Assembly: GCA_038211295.1 (NCBI GenBank)
Contig: JBBQVS010000070.1
Location: forward strand, 1-22,051
Length of the DNA: 22,051 bases
Source: JBBQVS01 sp038211295
Lineage (GTDB): Bacteria; Chloroflexota; Ktedonobacteria; Ktedonobacterales; Ktedonobacteraceae
Direction: 5' to 3'
Each line of letters opens with the position of its first letter. Position 1 is the stretch's first letter. Positions 12,370 through 20,617 of this stretch are shown piece after piece. Below the pieces are notes generated by a model that had not been told where the DNA came from, did no database searches, and saw only the letters and a program-made list of their open reading frames with translations. A program made the translations under genes and the position numbers.

Positions 12370-13008
12370 ATGGAAGTCAACAGCACTACACAAGATGAAA
12401 CCAGAGCAGAGCCTGTAGCAGAACCCGCTACTCCGCTCAAACGGTCACGTAAGCGCAACATTACCATCGTAGCAATTGTAAGCGTGCTCAATATTGGATT
12501 ACTGGTGTTGCTCGCGACGCAATTGCTGACGCCTTCGCCGTCGGCGACTGGTTCGGTTGATATGAGTGGGCCGATGGTTGGGAAGGTCGCGCCAGACCTT
12601 ACGCTGCTCACAATAAACGGTGCGGCAGGAAGCACACATAAACTGTCGATGGCGCAATTTAAAGGGAAGCCTGTTGTGCTCAACTTCTGGGCCTCCTGGT
12701 GCGAGCCTTGTAACGCCGAGGCACCTTTTTTACAAAAGAATGTGGCAAAGCTTACAGCGCAAGGTATAACGTTTATCAGTATCGATGCGGGCGAAAGTCC
12801 AAGCATGGTTGATGCATTTAATCAGAAATATGGGATAACGTATGCCAGCGTAATAGATACGACGGTAACGACCACAACGACTGACTATGGCGTTGTAAGT
12901 TTCCCTACAACGATTTTTATTGACCGAAACGGCGTTATTCGGGTCATGCGAAGTAACACGTTAGACGATGCCAGTCTTAAAGCAGCATTGAGCAAGATTA
13001 CAGCATAA
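12370..13008 (+). CDS. resA: ResA/CcmG-like membrane-anchored thioredoxin
   Basis: This 212-residue protein has a charged N-terminus, one membrane helix (about 31-52) and an extracytoplasmic TlpA-like thioredoxin fold. The active site is WCEPC (C111, C114) after the FWAS strand, and the cis-Pro loop is SFPT (P179). Such proteins reduce the haem-binding cysteines of apocytochromes before haem attachment, filling the CcmG (DsbE) role in System I. The start ATG 12370 has GATAGG 9 bases upstream; the in-frame TTG at 12361 would sit directly on that site. It is the first gene of the cytochrome c maturation operon, and its stop overlaps the next start by one base (TAATG). The name resA is by similarity of type; ccmG would be equally fair. 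Confidence 0.9.
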   Translation: MEVNSTTQDETRAEPVAEPATPLKRSRKRNITIVAIVSVLNIGLLVLLATQLLTPSPSATGSVDMSGPMVGKVAPDLTLLTINGAAGSTHKLSMAQFKGKPVVLNFWASWCEPCNAEAPFLQKNVAKLTAQGITFISIDAGESPSMVDAFNQKYGITYASVIDTTVTTTTTDYGVVSFPTTIFIDRNGVIRVMRSNTLDDASLKAALSKITA

Positions 13009-13478
13009 TGGGAGAGATTGTGTTGGCGATACGTGTGAGTATGCGTGTGGCGCATACCATCGCGGCTGCGGCATGGGTTGGCGGAAGTATTATGTATCTG
13101 GTTGTGGTCTTACCTGCTTTGCGTCTGGGTGGTGCTACCCCGATTGTCGCGGGCAACGTGGCGAATCTGTTTAAGCGTATGGTCAATATCTGTATCGGTG
13201 TGCTATTGTTGAGTGGGGCGTATCTGACTTTTGACCGACTGACACAAACCACACTTGGCTTGTCTTATCTGCTGGTACTAGGACTCAAAATCGTGAGTGC
13301 TATTGGTCTCTTTGTACTCGCGCTCTATATTGGACAGGGCAATATTCGACGACTTGCTAAGCGTGTAACGCGCCTCTCGGAGGTTGCGCCTCAGCTTATG
13401 CTGGCACTTGGTATTATCATATTTATTCTTGGGGCTATCCTAAATCAACTCTTTGAACTCACAGTCGCGCTACATTAA
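13008..13478 (+). CDS. CopD-like four-helix membrane protein
   Basis: This is a 156-residue integral membrane protein with four helices (about 10-36, 57-76, 83-106 and 126-150). The first helix, with RVAHTIAAAAWVGGSIMY, has the His and Gly pattern of CopD/copper-resistance D-domain proteins, some of which handle copper or bind haem. Its place between the thioredoxin gene and ccmE suggests a part in cytochrome or copper-centre assembly, but no maturation pathway step is assigned to it. The ATG at 13008 is translationally coupled to the previous stop. The in-frame TTG at 13023, preceded by GGGAGAG (13010-13016), is a possible alternative start that would drop five residues. Family call moderate, function unknown. 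Confidence 0.7.
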   Translation: MGEIVLAIRVSMRVAHTIAAAAWVGGSIMYLVVVLPALRLGGATPIVAGNVANLFKRMVNICIGVLLLSGAYLTFDRLTQTTLGLSYLLVLGLKIVSAIGLFVLALYIGQGNIRRLAKRVTRLSEVAPQLMLALGIIIFILGAILNQLFELTVALH

Positions 13479-13494
13479 AAGGGAGGGTACTATC

Positions 13495-13950
13495 GTGCAG
13501 CCTGCCGTCGATAGCATACATATTCCAAATACTGTTCGTGCACAACGGAAAAAACGCTTGCCATTGAGTTTTCTGCTCGCCGGCATCGCTATCCTTAGTG
13601 CTATTGTATATCTCGTCTTTATCAATACACAAGCCAGCGCGGTCTATTACATGACGGTAACGGAATTACATAGCTGTGCCGTGTGTACGACGCAAGCCGT
13701 GCGTGTCGCGGGCGTTGTGCAAGCCGGCTCGATTGTTCATGACGACGCGACGCAACGTGTTTCGTTTGTAATTGATGATGGCAAAGCTACGTTACCTGTA
13801 ACTTATAGTGGCGTTGTGCCTGATATTTTTCGCGCTGGCATTCAGGTTGTGGTTGAAGGAAAGTACAGTGGGCAAGGTGCGTTTCAAGCGCAAACATTGC
13901 TCGCGAAGTGTCCCTCGAAATTTCAATCGGCAACACCACCCACGCGATAA
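13495..13950 (+). CDS. ccmE: cytochrome c maturation haem chaperone CcmE, Cys/Phe variant
   Basis: CcmE receives haem from the CcmABCD complex, holds it covalently on the outer face of the membrane and hands it to CcmF/H. The 151-residue protein has one N-terminal membrane anchor (about 24-43) and a beta-barrel OB-type domain (YYMTVTEL, VRVAGVVQAGSI, FVIDDG, and VVVEGKY segments). The haem-binding segment reads LLAKCPSKF: the canonical His is Cys139 and the following Tyr is Phe143. An extra CAVC pair (C61, C64) lies in the first strand-loop. GTG 13495 is chosen because GGGAGGG (13481-13487) precedes it; the longer frame from 13453 would overlap the previous gene and has no ribosome site. It is followed closely by ccmF. 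Confidence 0.92.
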   Translation: MQPAVDSIHIPNTVRAQRKKRLPLSFLLAGIAILSAIVYLVFINTQASAVYYMTVTELHSCAVCTTQAVRVAGVVQAGSIVHDDATQRVSFVIDDGKATLPVTYSGVVPDIFRAGIQVVVEGKYSGQGAFQAQTLLAKCPSKFQSATPPTR

Positions 13951-13966
13951 CAAGGAATGATTCATC

Positions 13967-15976
13967 GTGTATTTTTCAGATTTAGGCACTATTGCACTTA
14001 TCCTGGCACTGGGCTTTGCTGTGTTAGCCATGCTCGTGGCAATTATTGGATCAACGCATCGTACTCCTACGTTGTCGCTCGCGCTGGTTGCGAGCGCGAA
14101 GCGTAGCGTATTGATGGTTGCGTTGTGCCTGTTCCTTGCCTCTTTCGCGTTGGTTGCGTCATTTCTGACGCATGATTTTGGTGTGCGCTATGTCTCCGAT
14201 CACTCTAGCCTGTCTATGCCCTGGTATTACACAACCTCCGCCTTCTACGGTGGGCAAGAAGGGTCTTTGTTGTATTGGGGTGTAATGCTCAGTGTGTTCT
14301 CCGCGATCTTCGTCTTCACTTCGCGCCGCGCATCCGCCACGCTTGTTCCTTACGTGATTGTTACACTGATGGCAATTGAGACATTTCTGTTGATTGTGCT
14401 TACATCTATCTCGAACCCATTTGTGCGGCTTGCCGGTGCCGCGCCCGCCAATGGTGCCGGCCTGAATCCTGTATTGATGGACCCTGGAATGCTCGTTCAT
14501 CCGCCAACACTGCTGATGGGCTACATGAGTTTTTCGATTCCCTTCGCCTTCGCAATCGCCGCCCTTGTGACTGGCAAGCTGGACAGCGAGTGGTTGCGCT
14601 CGATTCGCCGTTGGACGCTGGCTGCGTGGTCTATTCAAACGGCTGGCCTTGTGCTAGGCGCGTGGTGGGCCTATCATGTCTTAGGATGGGGTGGCTACTG
14701 GGGATGGGATCCCGTGGAAAATGCCGCGCTCCTCCCGTGGTTGACCGCGACAGCGTTTCTGCACTCAACGATGGTGCAGGAGCGGCGCGGTATGTTAAAG
14801 GTGTGGAATCTTTTTCTCGTGATTGCTTCGTTCGCTCTCTCAATTTTTGGGACATTTATTGTTCGTAGTGGCATTATCAGTTCCGTACATTCCTTTGCAT
14901 ACTCCGCGATTGGGCCGTTCTTTCTGGTCTTTCTAGGACTTATCATTGCTGTGTCAACGGGTCTTTTCCTGTATCGCCTGCCAAAGCTCAAGCCAGAGCA
15001 AGAATTCAATTCGGTGGTTTCGCGTGAAGGCGTGTTTCTATTGAATAACCTACTGCTAATTGGTATTATGTTCGCGACGTTGTGGGGAACAATCTTTCCT
15101 TTGCTCTCAGTCGCCATTCGTAAGCAAACGATGACTGTGGGGCCGCCGTTTTACAACAAGGTGAATGGGCCGCTCTTCATTTTGCTAATACTAGCGATGG
15201 GCATTGGGCCGTTGCTTGCGTGGCGACGAACCGCGCTCCGTGCTCTCTGGCGTAACTTGTGCATTCCCGCGCTTCTTGCTGCCCTGTGCGCTGTGATTTT
15301 GCCACTGGTTGGTATCACCGATGTGGTGGCGAATATTGGCTTTTCCGTGTGTGCTTTTACCCTCGGCGCAATTCTTTATGAGTTATGGCGTGGAACGCTG
15401 GTTCGACACGCGCATGGTGAGCCGTACCCTGTTGCGCTATATATGCTTTTCAACCGCTATCGCCAACGTTATGGCGGCTACATTGTGCATCTTGGCCTGG
15501 CCCTGCTTGCATGTGGTGTAATTGGCTCACATTTCTTTCAGCAACAAAAAGATGTTGTACTGAAATCAGGGCAAGAGACGACTATCGCGGGCAACCGTCT
15601 TGTCTACTATGGCAACATCGACGATAAACAATCAGACGCCGAAATCATTACCTCACAGGTACAAATCTGGCGTGATGGTCATTTACAACAGTATATCTAT
15701 CCGGGTCGCACGTTTTATCATGCGTCCGATCAACCCGTTAGCCAGATATCGATTACCTCGATTGGTCTGAACGATTTTTATGTGGTACTGGAAGATTTCA
15801 AAGGCCCTGGTCAGGCAACGTTACGCATCTTTGTAAATCCGCTCACCACGCTTGTCTGGTACGGGGGCCTGTTGATGCTGATTGGTGGGATTACCTGTTG
15901 GTGGCCCGAACGTCGTAAAGCTGTATCCTCGCAACGGGCCGCGCGTCCCGCGCCAGCGAAAGAGGTACTGGTATGA
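13967..15976 (+). CDS. ccmF: haem lyase CcmF
   Basis: CcmF, with CcmH and CcmI, transfers haem from CcmE to apocytochrome c. The 669-residue protein has about 15 membrane helices. It shows the WWD haem-handling domain (239-258, WGGYWGWDPVENAALLPW) with flanking external histidines: H178 in MLVHPPTLLMGY and H266 in FLHSTMV. A soluble outer domain (about 520-630) precedes a last membrane helix (637-655) and a basic tail. The length is normal for bacterial CcmF. GTG 13967 has AAGGA at 13952-13956; no better start lies nearby. The stop overlaps the ATG of the next gene (ATGA), so CcmF and CcmH are translated together, as fits a lyase complex. Confidence 0.97.
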   Translation: MYFSDLGTIALILALGFAVLAMLVAIIGSTHRTPTLSLALVASAKRSVLMVALCLFLASFALVASFLTHDFGVRYVSDHSSLSMPWYYTTSAFYGGQEGSLLYWGVMLSVFSAIFVFTSRRASATLVPYVIVTLMAIETFLLIVLTSISNPFVRLAGAAPANGAGLNPVLMDPGMLVHPPTLLMGYMSFSIPFAFAIAALVTGKLDSEWLRSIRRWTLAAWSIQTAGLVLGAWWAYHVLGWGGYWGWDPVENAALLPWLTATAFLHSTMVQERRGMLKVWNLFLVIASFALSIFGTFIVRSGIISSVHSFAYSAIGPFFLVFLGLIIAVSTGLFLYRLPKLKPEQEFNSVVSREGVFLLNNLLLIGIMFATLWGTIFPLLSVAIRKQTMTVGPPFYNKVNGPLFILLILAMGIGPLLAWRRTALRALWRNLCIPALLAALCAVILPLVGITDVVANIGFSVCAFTLGAILYELWRGTLVRHAHGEPYPVALYMLFNRYRQRYGGYIVHLGLALLACGVIGSHFFQQQKDVVLKSGQETTIAGNRLVYYGNIDDKQSDAEIITSQVQIWRDGHLQQYIYPGRTFYHASDQPVSQISITSIGLNDFYVVLEDFKGPGQATLRIFVNPLTTLVWYGGLLMLIGGITCWWPERRKAVSSQRAARPAPAKEVLV

Positions 15977-16629
15977 AAAACGTCTCAGTAGGGGATGATG
16001 CGGCGCGACCTGTCACAGGAGTACACATCAGACGGGGACAAAATAGAGCGATTCCTATCCTACTGATAGGCACTGTGTTACTAATCGCCGCTCTTTGGGC
16101 GTACATGGCATTCAGGGCATCGACCCAACAGACGCTCGATCAGCATGTACAGACTATTGGGGCGCAGCTAAAATGTCCCGTATGTCAGGGCGAATCGGTT
16201 GCTGACTCGCCATCGGATAGAGCACAACAGATGCGTGGCATCATTCGGCAGAAGCTGCAAGCAGGGGCGTCCGATCAGCAAATTCTCCAATTTTTCAGTG
16301 ACCGTTATGGCGAGCAGATCGTCTGGTCGCCGCAATGGTGGGGGTTCTCACTACTCACATGGGTCGTGCCAATCGTACTCTTGCTGGGCGGCCTTATGCT
16401 AATCTATTTCACCTTGCGAGACTGGCGTACATCCGTTATTGGAGCCACAACGCAGCCTGTAAAAAAGGCTCCACAGATGGATGCGATAGTCGGAGAAGAG
16501 GACGCGCTTGCAGGGGTGGATGCGGTAGAGTTAGCGGAGTATCGGGTGCAACTTGAACGTGAGCTTGGAGCCGAAGACGTGCTGTTTCGGCGTCGCGCTT
16601 CTAATGCGCGTCAGAAGGGAGGAGCATAA
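15973..16629 (+). CDS. ccmH: cytochrome c maturation thiol protein CcmH
   Basis: CcmH reduces or presents the apocytochrome CXXCH thiols to the CcmF lyase. The 218-residue protein has a membrane helix at 27-48, then the CcmH domain with LKCPVCQGESVADSPS (C68, C71), the helix RGIIRQKLQAG, and FFSDRYGEQIVWSP. A second helix (126-147) returns to the cytoplasm, and an acidic/basic C-terminal tail (150-218) follows. The usual E. coli-type cleavable signal is replaced by an N-terminal anchor. The start overlaps the ccmF stop by 4 bases, and its TAA overlaps the next ATG (TAATG) with AAGGGAGG just before. Confidence 0.94.
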   Translation: MKNVSVGDDAARPVTGVHIRRGQNRAIPILLIGTVLLIAALWAYMAFRASTQQTLDQHVQTIGAQLKCPVCQGESVADSPSDRAQQMRGIIRQKLQAGASDQQILQFFSDRYGEQIVWSPQWWGFSLLTWVVPIVLLLGGLMLIYFTLRDWRTSVIGATTQPVKKAPQMDAIVGEEDALAGVDAVELAEYRVQLERELGAEDVLFRRRASNARQKGGA

Positions 16630-17036
16630 TGTTGCTCGCGCTCCCACTTGCTATCATGTTTGGTATTGTCGCGCTCACATTTGTGCTTGTGCCGCTCTAC
16701 CGCCAGCGTCCGTTACCTCAAGTGCAGACGACACAAGCCGCAGCGTTGGAAAGTGGCGTGGGTGCTGTAACGGAGCGTGAACGGGCTGCTCGGAGTGCGT
16801 TACAGGAGATCGAATTAGACTACCAACTTGGCAATATCTCGCAAGAGGACTACAATACATTACGAGAGCGATACACGCGTCTGGCTCTGGTCGCGCTAAA
16901 ATTGCGTCACGAGAGAGGAACAAGCGACGAGGTAGCCGAACTGGACACGCTCTCTCATCGCGCTCAGGAACTTGACGATTTGATTGAAGAGCAACTACGC
17001 ACATTGAAGGAACAGAGAACCGATGCAACGGATTGA
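16629..17036 (+). CDS. CcmI-like membrane-anchored coiled-coil protein
   Basis: This is a 135-residue protein with one N-terminal membrane helix (about 3-23) and a cytoplasmic, highly charged helical domain. Residues 50-95 (ERERAARSALQEIELDYQLG and the following SQEDYNTLRERY) are typical of the N-terminal part of CcmI-type proteins, which help present apocytochromes. A second predicted coiled segment covers 100-130. There is no TPR domain, so it corresponds only to the short membrane/coiled-coil portion of proteobacterial CcmI. It is embedded between ccmH (1-base overlap) and the large unknown gene (14-base overlap), which supports membership of the haem lyase module. Confidence 0.72.
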   Translation: MLLALPLAIMFGIVALTFVLVPLYRQRPLPQVQTTQAAALESGVGAVTERERAARSALQEIELDYQLGNISQEDYNTLRERYTRLALVALKLRHERGTSDEVAELDTLSHRAQELDDLIEEQLRTLKEQRTDATD

Positions 17037-18396
17037 AGCTACATACGCGCCTGAGTCCCTTTTTGACAGTATACATACACGCCGACATGCCATAGTACCG
17101 GAGCTTTGGAAGCGATTGCTACAGGCGACTGTCCTATTCTGTGTCGTGGCGTTGTTTTTCCTGTTACCTTTCTCTGCATCGGCTCATGCACGGGTAAATA
17201 ATGGACATATTAGCGGACAACTGCTTGATGGTACAAAGAATAACGCGCCGTTGGTGGGTCAACAGGTAACATTGCAACAGGCACAGGGGGCAAATGCACG
17301 CGACCTATCAACCGTTGCAACAGACGCACATGGAAACTACAGTTTCGCAAATCTGGTGACTGACAAAACGATTAGTTATGTCGTCTATAGCCGTTACCAG
17401 GGCGCACAATATATCAGCGACGTGGTCACGCTTGAAAGCAAGGTCGAGCAGCGAACAAACTTGACGGTATACGAGTCCACCGCGAGTACTGCCAAGATTG
17501 CGATCGTGCAGAGTACGATTTTGATGCATCAACCTGACGCACAAAAAGGCACAATGAGCGTTTCTGAAATATTTTCGTTTAGAAATCTCGACTCACGTAC
17601 CTATGTTGGTTCGTTCGATACAAGCAAAGGTAAGCCGAACGCCCTGCGCTTCTCGCTGCCTGGCAACGCCAGAAACGTTACTCTGGGCAAAGGCTTTGAC
17701 GGCTATCACACATTGCAAGTTGATCTTGGTTTCGCGACGGATGCCGCGCTTCCGCCGGGAGCTACTCAATTCTCGTTCTCGTATCTGATCCCCTACAATG
17801 CGGTGGCATATGACTTCCGCTTTGTTAACGTCTATCCAACGCTGGAACTCTCGCTATTAGTGCCGCCCTCGTTGCAAGTGGATCCTGGTTTTATGACTTC
17901 AGCCGGCATCACCAATTCTGGCGACCATCCCTATCGGCTCTATAAGTCAACCGCGCTGGTTGCGAACGACGAGGTACATGTAAGCCTCGAAGGGTTGCCA
18001 TTGCAGAGTAATGTATCTCGTGGCAATCCTTTGAACACAAACACGATCTGGTTTATTGTTGGCCTGCTCGTTCTACTGGCGATTATCGCGATTGTGGGCT
18101 ATACCTACGGTTTCAGTCAACGCGGAAAAGACAGAGCCACGCGTAAAGGTGGAAGAGGAAAACAGGGAACACACTCAGCGTATGACACAGTGCCTGCGAA
18201 AAATGGAAAAGAGCGTAAAGATACGCATATGACATCACACAAGGATAAAAAAGAGGCACTATTACAGGAACTACTCGCGCTCGACAAGGCGCATGAAGCA
18301 GGGAAACTTTCCAAGACCGTGTACAATGAGCGGCGGGCAAAGACAAAGGCGCGTTTGCGTTCGCTGATGAGCGAGCAGGAGGCGGCGCGAAGATGA
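17023..18396 (+). CDS. unknown secreted/membrane-anchored protein embedded in the ccm operon
   Basis: I cannot assign a standard Ccm name. The 457-residue protein has a 30-residue cytoplasmic start, a membrane/signal helix (about 34-54, ending SASAHA, possibly cleaved), and an outer domain of about 285 residues. The first part (60-150: GHISGQLLDG, TDAHGNYSFANL, SDVVTLES) looks like a carboxypeptidase-regulatory/transthyretin-like beta-sandwich, followed by a second beta-rich region (155-325). A membrane helix (342-363) then leads to a Lys/Arg/Gly-rich cytoplasmic linker and a short helical C-terminal module (410-450). That module resembles residues 57-92 of the CcmI-like neighbour. ATG 17023 has AAGGA upstream and overlaps the previous gene by 14 bases; its stop overlaps ccmA by 4. 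Tight coupling argues for a role in haem lyase or exporter function. Confidence 0.75.
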   Translation: MQRIEATYAPESLFDSIHTRRHAIVPELWKRLLQATVLFCVVALFFLLPFSASAHARVNNGHISGQLLDGTKNNAPLVGQQVTLQQAQGANARDLSTVATDAHGNYSFANLVTDKTISYVVYSRYQGAQYISDVVTLESKVEQRTNLTVYESTASTAKIAIVQSTILMHQPDAQKGTMSVSEIFSFRNLDSRTYVGSFDTSKGKPNALRFSLPGNARNVTLGKGFDGYHTLQVDLGFATDAALPPGATQFSFSYLIPYNAVAYDFRFVNVYPTLELSLLVPPSLQVDPGFMTSAGITNSGDHPYRLYKSTALVANDEVHVSLEGLPLQSNVSRGNPLNTNTIWFIVGLLVLLAIIAIVGYTYGFSQRGKDRATRKGGRGKQGTHSAYDTVPAKNGKERKDTHMTSHKDKKEALLQELLALDKAHEAGKLSKTVYNERRAKTKARLRSLMSEQEAARR

Positions 18397-19166
18397 TAGA
18401 CGCGTCCAACGTCAAATTAAGTGGTATTGGTTCGCGTACCGAAGGGGCGGAAGTAGTAGACGACTTGTACATGAGCATTGTGGCTCTCAAAAAGAGTTAT
18501 GGACTCAAGCCAATTCTGCGCGGCATCGACCTGAGCGTGGGACAGGGCGAACGGGTTGCGCTGCTTGGCGCGAACGGGACCGGCAAAACGACGCTGTTAC
18601 GTGTTTTGGCATGTCTGACGCGTCCGAGTGCGGGAGCACTCACGTTACAGGGGTTTGACATTGTGCGAGAGGCGCGGGTGGTGCGGCGACTGGTTGGTCT
18701 TGTCGCGCACCAACCGTACCTCTATGAAGAGTTGACCGCCCTGGAAAATCTACTTTTCTTTGGACACATGTATTGTGTCGAACATGCGTTGGCGAAAGCA
18801 ACGCAACTTATACGGCGCGTCGGGCTAGAGAAGCGTATGCATGAGCGAATTAGCACCTTCTCGCGAGGACAGGCGCAACGGCTCGCATGGGCGCGTGCGC
18901 TGTTGCACTCGCCATCTCTGTTGCTGCTTGACGAGGCAGAGACAGGACTCGATCAGGAAGGTTATGCCTTGATTGACGTGCTGCTGCAAGAACATACCGC
19001 GCGTGGTGGCACAACGCTTTTCACCACGCACCAGTTAGAACGTGCTTTAAGCATCGGGACACGCGTTGTCTTGCTTCACAAAGGAAAAATCGCTTACCAG
19101 CAACACACAGCGGCCTTGCCAATTGAAGAACTGCGGCAACGGTACAGACAGGTGGTGGCGGAGTGA
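18393..19166 (+). CDS. ccmA: haem exporter/CcmC-CcmE release ATPase CcmA
   Basis: CcmA is the ABC ATPase of the CcmAB complex, which uses ATP to release holo-CcmE from CcmC. The 257-residue protein has Walker A GANGTGKT (59-66), Q-loop Q107, a signature of the form FSRGQAQR (156-163), Walker B LLLLDEAE (176-183) with catalytic E181, a D-loop at 186-187, and the switch H213. The signature has Phe-Ser-Arg in place of the usual Leu-Ser-Gly start, common enough in CcmA. An N-terminal extension of about 26 residues precedes the ATPase fold, so M27 could be an alternative start, but ATG 18393 is coupled to the upstream stop (ATGA). It is followed by ccmB with a GTGA overlap. Confidence 0.93.
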   Translation: MIDASNVKLSGIGSRTEGAEVVDDLYMSIVALKKSYGLKPILRGIDLSVGQGERVALLGANGTGKTTLLRVLACLTRPSAGALTLQGFDIVREARVVRRLVGLVAHQPYLYEELTALENLLFFGHMYCVEHALAKATQLIRRVGLEKRMHERISTFSRGQAQRLAWARALLHSPSLLLLDEAETGLDQEGYALIDVLLQEHTARGGTTLFTTHQLERALSIGTRVVLLHKGKIAYQQHTAALPIEELRQRYRQVVAE

Positions 19167-19840
19167 GCGCGAACCGAGTGTTCTTTGAGCAGGTGTGGGC
19201 TATTCTAGCGAAGGATGTACGCTACGAATTGCGGAGCAAGCAGACGTGGACAAGTATGGGCATGTTCGCGTTGCTCGTGCTAGTGATTTTCAATTTTGCC
19301 TTTGACCTGCGTGTGGAGAATAAGGCTGCCGTAGCACCGGGGGCGTTATGGGTCGCGTTTATCTTCGCGAGCTTGCTTGGCCTGGGCCGCACAATCGCCG
19401 CCGAGCGCGAGCAGGGGTCAATGGATCGTTTGCTGCTCTGCCCGGTTGACCGCAAGGCCATCTATCTCGCCAAATTGCTGGGCAACCTGCTCTTTATCAG
19501 CGTCGTAGAAGTCGTCGCGCTGCCCGTCTATGCCGCACTTTTCGATGTACCATTGCTGACGGGTAAGCTTGTTCCCATAGTTGTGCTGGGGACGTTCGGT
19601 ATCACGATTATTGGCACGCTTTTCGCGACGCTTGCGGCGGCGACACGCGCGCGCGAACTCTTGTTACCTATTCTGGTTTTTCCACTGATTGTGCCTGTGG
19701 TCATCGCGGCGGTACGCGCGACGGAAGCACTACTTGTACCAACGGCGAACGAGCCGCCCTGGTTGGGGCTTATCATCGCGTTCGACCTGATCTTTTTAAG
19801 TGTTTCAACGCTCACGTTTCAGTATGTAATCGAGGAATAA
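19163..19840 (+). CDS. ccmB: haem exporter membrane subunit CcmB
   Basis: CcmB is the membrane partner of CcmA. The 225-residue protein has the standard size and about six helices. Family-typical segments are the N-terminal AKDVRYELRSKQ, the ALWVAFIFASLLGLGRT helix (about 61-77) and the following ERE-QGSMDRLLLCPVDRKAIYLAK stretch (80-104), which couples to the ATPase. The start is GTG at 19163 within GTGA, overlapping the ccmA stop. A CcmB fold with this helix order and with CcmA and CcmC on either side leaves little doubt. Confidence 0.93.
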   Translation: MSANRVFFEQVWAILAKDVRYELRSKQTWTSMGMFALLVLVIFNFAFDLRVENKAAVAPGALWVAFIFASLLGLGRTIAAEREQGSMDRLLLCPVDRKAIYLAKLLGNLLFISVVEVVALPVYAALFDVPLLTGKLVPIVVLGTFGITIIGTLFATLAAATRARELLLPILVFPLIVPVVIAAVRATEALLVPTANEPPWLGLIIAFDLIFLSVSTLTFQYVIEE

Positions 19841-19845
19841 CTACT

Positions 19846-20595
19846 ATGGCTCTCGCAAATAAAGAGACAACAAACGTTGTGCAACGACGGGGAACGTTAG
19901 CGGCACGGAAAGCGCGCCTGCCGCTTGTCTCACTTGTGCTTGGTGGCCTGGCCTTCGTTGCCATTATGACCGCTATTCCAATGGCCTTTCTCTACGCTCA
20001 GACCGACGTGGTACAGGGGCCAGCACAGCGTATCTTTTACTTTCATGTGCCAATTGCTTCGGTAGGCATGTTCGCTTTTGTGGTTATGGCCTTCACCAGC
20101 ATCATGTACCTCTGGAAGCGTGACGAGCGGTGGGATTGGGCCGCGCGAGCCTCCGCCGAAATTGGCACCGTCTTTATCACCTTAACGCTGATTACAGGCT
20201 CGATCTGGGGACGCACAACCTGGGGGACATGGTGGTCGTGGGATCCCAAACTTACCGCTTCGCTCGTTCTCTGGTTCATGTATATCAGCTATTTAATGGT
20301 TCGGAGCTATATGGGACGTACTTCGGCAAGTGCTAACGCGGGTGCGGTCATCGCGATCATCGGCGTTTTCGATGTGCCAATCATTTACGAGGCCGTGAAC
20401 CTGTGGCGTGGTCTGCACCCTGCCGCGCAGGTTGGCGTGCCTGGTGCTTTGCCATCGGATGTCGTGCTAACCCTGATGGTTGCGCTTGCTGGTTTCGCGC
20501 TACTCTATAGCTTCCTGATGCTACAACTGTACCAATTCCAGAAACTTCAGACATTTGCACAACGCCTACGCGCAACCGTAGAATATGATATGTAA
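19846..20595 (+). CDS. ccmC: haem-handling protein CcmC
   Basis: CcmC loads haem onto CcmE. The 249-residue protein has six membrane helices, the tryptophan-rich WWD motif WGTWWSWDPKL (126-136) and the two external histidines that flank the bound haem, H67 (FYFHVP) and H191 (LHPA). The first 25 residues are basic and cytoplasmic. ATG 19846 has GAGGAAT at normal spacing, five bases after the ccmB stop. Confidence 0.96.
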   Translation: MALANKETTNVVQRRGTLAARKARLPLVSLVLGGLAFVAIMTAIPMAFLYAQTDVVQGPAQRIFYFHVPIASVGMFAFVVMAFTSIMYLWKRDERWDWAARASAEIGTVFITLTLITGSIWGRTTWGTWWSWDPKLTASLVLWFMYISYLMVRSYMGRTSASANAGAVIAIIGVFDVPIIYEAVNLWRGLHPAAQVGVPGALPSDVVLTLMVALAGFALLYSFLMLQLYQFQKLQTFAQRLRATVEYDM

Positions 20596-20617
20596 ACACG
20601 TAAAGAGGAATACTACA

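Noticed and set aside
12306..12806. 166-codon minus-strand frame upstream of and within the thioredoxin gene
   Set aside because: It is antisense to the WCEPC thioredoxin and has no domain; the plus-strand gene explains the sequence.
14085..14105. Local inverted repeat (GCGCTGG...GCGAGCGC) within ccmF
   Set aside because: It lies inside coding sequence, the stem is short, and it follows from Ala/Ser codons rich in GCG; nothing suggests a separate function.
14159..15117. Two overlapping minus-strand frames (159 and 140 codons) opposite ccmF
   Set aside because: Both are antisense to the haem-handling region of ccmF and give Arg/His-rich products with no recognisable fold.
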